Source: Aplysia californica
Taxonomy: Eukaryota; Mollusca; Gastropoda; Aplysiida; Aplysiidae
Assembly (NCBI RefSeq): GCF_000002075.1
Contig: NW_004797517.1
Location: forward strand, 570,533-634,532
DNA length: 64,000 nt
Direction of reading: 5' to 3'
Shown here one piece after another: positions 62,701 through 64,000 of the stretch. The position numbers and the translations under genes were made by a program. Each line of letters opens with the position of its first letter. The stretch's first letter is position 1. The notes beneath the pieces are model-generated. The model was given only the letters and a program-made list of their open reading frames with translations, made no database searches and was not told where the DNA came from.

Positions 62701-63023
62701 GCCTTAAGAATTAAAGCTATGCCGAATAAAGACAACACCATTCTAACAGATTGAAGCTTATACAGAATTTCATGCTAACCTGCATGTCTGTCTGTTTCAT
62801 AGTTTTGACAAACTAAACAACAAATTAAAATTGTTTCTTAAGAACAGTTACCTCCATTCCCTATCATCCTAGACTTCTTTATGTTACACACAAAATTCAC
62901 TTACACTTCAGAAATAAGCTTCCGCTTCTTATACTCATTTCTTTGGGCATCTGTGACATCATCAAGCTGCAGTTTAGATATCTTTTCGAGACAAGCCTTG
63001 ACCACATCTTCTATAGAGTCAAC
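43608..63023 (-). CDS. FARSA: Phenylalanyl-tRNA synthetase alpha subunit, C-terminal 369 residues
   Basis: FARSA is the catalytic alpha subunit of the cytosolic alpha2-beta2 phenylalanyl-tRNA synthetase, which charges tRNA-Phe. Exons in transcript order: 62905-63023, 61600-61821, 56590-56705, 56014-56098, 54954-55053, 54250-54418, 52519-52596, 45568-45682, 43608-43713. They total 1110 nt, one open frame, all GT-AG. The product aligns with human FARSA from about residue 145 to the end. Visible features: PEMISSGSW and FKPYNF at the start of the core domain; [20 protein letters not shown]; motif 2 [20 protein letters not shown]; the Phe-site loop [10 protein letters not shown]; and motif 3 [15 protein letters not shown]. 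The N-terminal winged-helix DNA-binding-like domains are encoded beyond the window. The gene converges on NOL10. No break seen. Confidence 0.96.
43714..44328. other. FARSA last intron, unremarkable part
   Basis: AT-rich, no structure recognised. Confidence 0.45.
44330..44505. mobile_element. Miniature element with AAATTATGC subterminal repeats
   Basis: Ends CTGTACCCATCGTTTTATGC and the imperfect complement GCATAAAACCACGGGGACA. Between them are about six copies of AAATTATGC or close variants in the same and opposite orientation. About 175 bp. Structure echoes the ends of E2 and E3 fused together without an interior. Confidence 0.55.
44620..44885. repeat. Purine-rich (AG)n tract
   Basis: About 265 bp of almost pure A and G with GAGAGA runs broken by GGGAGG. 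It generates long spurious open frames on both strands. Confidence 0.95.
44890..45567. other. FARSA intron sequence
   Basis: Between the purine tract and the exon. An open plus frame at 45266-45529 has no known domain. Confidence 0.45.
45568..45682 (-). CDS. FARSA: FARSA exon (Phe pocket and motif 3 start)
   Basis: Encodes [20 protein letters not shown] and [17 protein letters not shown]. Human: [20 protein letters not shown]. The 6.8 kb intron upstream of it holds the triple nest of transposable elements. Confidence 0.97.
45955..46095 (-). repeat. SINE-like fragment related to family A
   Basis: Shares ATAAGGTCATAT and the block GTAACAAACACAAAAAAGGA with AAAGGAAAGAAGAAGCAAAC downstream with the fragment at 53523. 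It appears to be a diverged and 5'-shortened relative of family A on the minus strand. Confidence 0.55.
47095..49025 (-). pseudogene. hAT transposase, decayed
   Basis: Starts near 49025 with [14 protein letters not shown] and a BED zinc finger ([12 protein letters not shown], then [13 protein letters not shown] in a shifted frame near 48880). The RNase H-like core is at 47763-48458: [20 protein letters not shown] with the first catalytic Asp, and [16 protein letters not shown] with the second, then [11 protein letters not shown] middle part at 47513-47755 reads [14 protein letters not shown]. The C-terminal dimerisation segment at 47095-47346 reads [20 protein letters not shown] and [20 protein letters not shown]. 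At least three frame changes separate these blocks, so it is inactive. Confidence 0.9.
49879..51402 (-). mobile_element. Non-autonomous hAT-like element E3, copy b
   Basis: Starts CTGGCCCCGCGGAAAATTGC and ends with GGAGGGCCAG, with a perfect 8-bp duplication CCCAGCAC at 49871-49878 and 51403-51410. 1524 bp, inverse orientation to copy a at 36304-37957. TTGCAATTTT-type repeats lie at both ends, and the internal block shared with E1 and E2 is at about 50725-51005. It sits 10 bp from the right tip of the hAT transposon it entered. Confidence 0.92.
51708..52518. other. FARSA intron sequence without recognised content
   Basis: Between the nested elements and the FARSA exon at 52519. The open frames here do not match any family I know. 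Confidence 0.45.
52519..52596 (-). CDS. FARSA: FARSA exon
   Basis: Encodes [20 protein letters not shown] and FSYHE. Human: [20 protein letters not shown]. 78 nt with a split glycine codon at each end. Confidence 0.97.
52597..53520. other. FARSA intron sequence without recognised content
   Basis: A small direct duplication of AAATAAAATAAAAATACAGT at 53015-53055; otherwise plain. Confidence 0.45.
53523..53700 (-). mobile_element. SINE-like fragment related to family A
   Basis: Contains the family tail TTTTACGGCGCTCGCAACTG and AAGGTCATATGAG at its left edge, and AAAGGAAAGAAGAAGCAAAC at its right, as in the fragment at 45955. The 5' half of family A is missing or replaced. Confidence 0.6.
53701..54249. 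other. FARSA intron sequence without recognised content
   Basis: AT-rich, no repeat recognised. Confidence 0.45.
54250..54418 (-). CDS. FARSA: FARSA exon (motif 2)
   Basis: Encodes [40 protein letters not shown] and [16 protein letters not shown]. This is class II motif 2, with the arginine in VFRNE and the HLAEF..IEG loop that contacts ATP and tRNA acceptor end in the family. Confidence 0.98.
54419..54953. other. FARSA intron sequence without recognised content
   Basis: An open plus frame at 54635-54865 has no known domain. Confidence 0.4.
54954..55053 (-). CDS. FARSA: FARSA exon
   Basis: Encodes [20 protein letters not shown] and [13 protein letters not shown]. The RTHTT.SARMLY motif matches human RTHTTSASARALYRLAQ and contributes to the catalytic core. 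100 nt. Confidence 0.96.
55054..56013. other. FARSA intron sequence without recognised content
   Basis: Holds an A run at 55859-55874; no element recognised. Confidence 0.4.
56014..56098 (-). CDS. FARSA: FARSA exon
   Basis: Encodes [20 protein letters not shown] and SNGGYGSQG. Human has MDYVQRVKRTHSQGGYGSQG. Both ends carry split codons that fit the neighbours. Confidence 0.95.
56099..56589. other. FARSA intron sequence without recognised content
   Basis: AT-rich; an open plus frame at 56153-56440 shows no domain. Confidence 0.4.
56590..56705 (-). CDS. FARSA: FARSA exon
   Basis: Encodes [20 protein letters not shown] and [18 protein letters not shown]. Human: [20 protein letters not shown]. 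The [10 protein letters not shown] segment is part of the active-site region of all PheRS alpha subunits. Confidence 0.97.
56983..57926. mobile_element. Non-autonomous DNA transposon E4
   Basis: The tips CAGACATGTCAAC and the complement of CAGACCTGCCAAC are flanked by CTTATC (56977-56982 and 57927-57932). Subterminal repeats are of a TCGGAGT or TCAGAGT type at the right (57840-57915) and ATAGGAGTCT or ATAGGAGCAT at the left (57030-57065). 944 bp, no transposase. Structure matches E1 and E2 (short tips, 6-bp duplication, short subterminal repeats), though I see no shared interior. Confidence 0.72.
57930..59745. other. FARSA intron sequence without recognised content
   Basis: A tandem GATATGTGCACATATCTGTAT pair near 58085-58130 and a compact C-rich patch near 59230-59350; no gene or element boundary identified. 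Confidence 0.4.
59748..60862 (+). pseudogene. Broken copy of an unidentified multi-copy invertebrate protein
   Basis: Segments resemble a large uncharacterised family common in cnidarian and mollusc genomes and likely carried by a mobile element. Near 60190 it reads [16 protein letters not shown]; near 60254-60490 [12 protein letters not shown]-like text and [20 protein letters not shown]; near 60560-60800 [20 protein letters not shown] and [20 protein letters not shown]. The signature is a His-x-Leu-Glu-x-His segment followed by a Glu-x-Gly-Ser-Glu-x-x-His-Ala segment. The copy is broken. I do not know its function or the class of its carrier. Confidence 0.5.
60870..61599. other. FARSA intron sequence without recognised content
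   Basis: Follows the broken copy; a moderately GC-rich patch at 61325-61450 is unexplained. Confidence 0.4.
61600..61821 (-). CDS. FARSA: FARSA exon (start of catalytic core)
   Basis: Encodes [60 protein letters not shown] and [13 protein letters not shown]. The HPLL...R..F..IFLEMG stretch is class II motif 1 and highly conserved. 222 nt. Confidence 0.97.
61822..62540. other. FARSA intron sequence without recognised content
   Basis: A G run at 61932-61946; otherwise plain. Confidence 0.45.
62545..62625. repeat. Right-end remnant of a pogo-like MITE
   Basis: GCCACCTGTGTATGACAGC, TTTTCTCCTCGACAATG and ACAGTTCTGACAGTA follow the order seen in the last 80 bp of 31296-32114. The rest of the element is absent. 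Confidence 0.5.
62905..63023 (-). CDS. FARSA: FARSA exon (linker before core domain)
   Basis: Encodes [20 protein letters not shown], then [20 protein letters not shown]. Human FARSA has VVDSMEDEVQRRLQLV and ELRKRKLLAEV. It is the most upstream exon inside the window; it starts in phase 0, with its acceptor CT complement at 63024-63025. Confidence 0.92.
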
Positions 63024-64000
63024 CTATGAATACATTTGAAGGAAAAATATTGAAAGAAGTACCACAATGAGGCACCAAAGTGAACTAATCCTTTAACATC
63101 GAACTTTTCACATCAAATTTGTATTAATTTTAACACAAACAGCAAGACACAGGCATAACATACAAGACATTAACATTAACATGACCAAATTCAAAAACAA
63201 AATTTCATAATTCTAAAAAAAACAGTGAATGACAGCTGATCACAGGGTCTTGTTAATATGTGCACAGCAGGTAGCATTAGCATGCTTCCGGTTCTCGTCA
63301 CTAATTTAAAAATTGTTGAAGAATGGATGCATGCGGTACAAAGAGGTAGTTGTTGGATAAAGGTCTCAGTTGTCGGCAATGTTCTTTTTGAGCAACGGGG
63401 TGAAACGGTCAAAAAAGCTGAACCCGCTCAATAATTTGGTTACATCGGAAAACACACGTTTTACCATTTATTAACAACATATTGGAAGAATTTTACAATA
63501 TCATAAGTCTAAATATTTGTTATTAGTTATTTTTGCAACATATTGTACTTCACCAAAGGTTAAAATGTGCTGGAAATTGGGGTTTTCTCCAAACTTTGTG
63601 TTTTTACACCCTGTTACAAAATGTAACAAAACTTTAAATAAAACTGTTGAAAAATTTTTTAATTAAGAGTTTTCAGCATTGAATTGGCTACAGAATATGC
63701 CCTTATTTCAATACCCAAAATTTTCGACAACTGGGACCTTTCTCCAGGCACCCACACATTTGTATCACTCCCCCACTTATTGGGCAAAAGAATTATCAAC
63801 AACTGCTGCCAAACATATGTTTTGGGGTACAAGGTGGTCTTAAGAAAATTATCACACACTCTCAACTTTTATAAGGTGATGCACAAATTACATAATATAA
63901 AATACATTCCTCCTATTCCATTGAGCTTGAACGTGGCATTGTCATTAAGAATCCCTAAATAAATTTTACATAAACATATTTTTTGGGGCTATATACCTTT
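63024..64000. other. FARSA intron, upstream part
   Basis: No further FARSA exon visible. An open plus frame at 63684-63962 of 92 codons has no domain I can name. Confidence 0.4.

Noticed and set aside
63684-63962. A 92-codon plus-strand open frame, considered as a gene fragment
   Set aside because: No motif that I can name; it lies in a FARSA intron and may be repeat debris.
1-64000. LTR retroelements or viral insertions
   Set aside because: I looked for paired long terminal repeats and for protease, integrase or capsid motifs and saw none clear enough to report.

Overview
This looks like a window of invertebrate animal chromosome. Small canonical GT-AG exons sit in long AT-rich introns packed with repeats. 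The protein sequences and repeat types fit a lophotrochozoan, most likely a gastropod mollusc; that assignment is inference from repeat style and is not proven. I recognise two host genes, arranged tail to tail. Neither first exon lies in the window.

NOL10 (plus strand, 556-35989) is the nucleolar WD-repeat protein needed for 18S rRNA maturation. I resolved 17 coding exons, giving 666 codons plus stop. They match the human protein from about residue 23 to its end, so only the short N-terminal exon is missing. FARSA (minus strand, 43608-63023) is the alpha subunit of cytosolic phenylalanyl-tRNA synthetase. Nine exons give the last 369 residues, including class II motifs 2 and 3; the N-terminal exons lie beyond 64000. 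All phases agree across both sets of exons, so both genes look intact. Both are housekeeping genes of protein synthesis: one for ribosome production, one for tRNA charging.

The rest is mostly mobile DNA inside introns and in the 7.6 kb between the two genes. Plus-strand intron content from left to right: a Tc1-like long inverted repeat (1059-2403); a decayed LINE with RNase H (2466-4262); a 400-bp SINE-like retroposon with target duplications (5657-6060); a pogo/Tigger MITE (13138-13952); a minus-strand LINE (14565-17345) split by a 1.4 kb DNA transposon (15267-16701); a deleted piggyBac (20696-21411); tRNA-derived SINEs (21417, 24844, 34630); a second SINE-like copy (28393-28790); a 1.7 kb DNA transposon (29228-30968); and two more pogo MITEs (31296, 32613). 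The intergenic region holds a 1.65 kb hAT-like element (36304-37957) and a Tigger relic that keeps part of its transposase (39952-40758).

The most striking object is in the FARSA intron 45683-52518. There a SINE-like copy (46226-51695) holds a hAT transposon (46343-51412), which itself holds a second non-autonomous hAT-like element (49879-51402). Each of the three layers has its own target duplication. The second notable pattern is that several 1-1.7 kb elements share interior sequence yet carry different tips and different short subterminal repeats.

I found no rRNA or functional tRNA gene, no CRISPR array and no clear LTR retroelement. All calls come from reading the sequence. Family names rest on remembered protein and terminus features, not on a database search.
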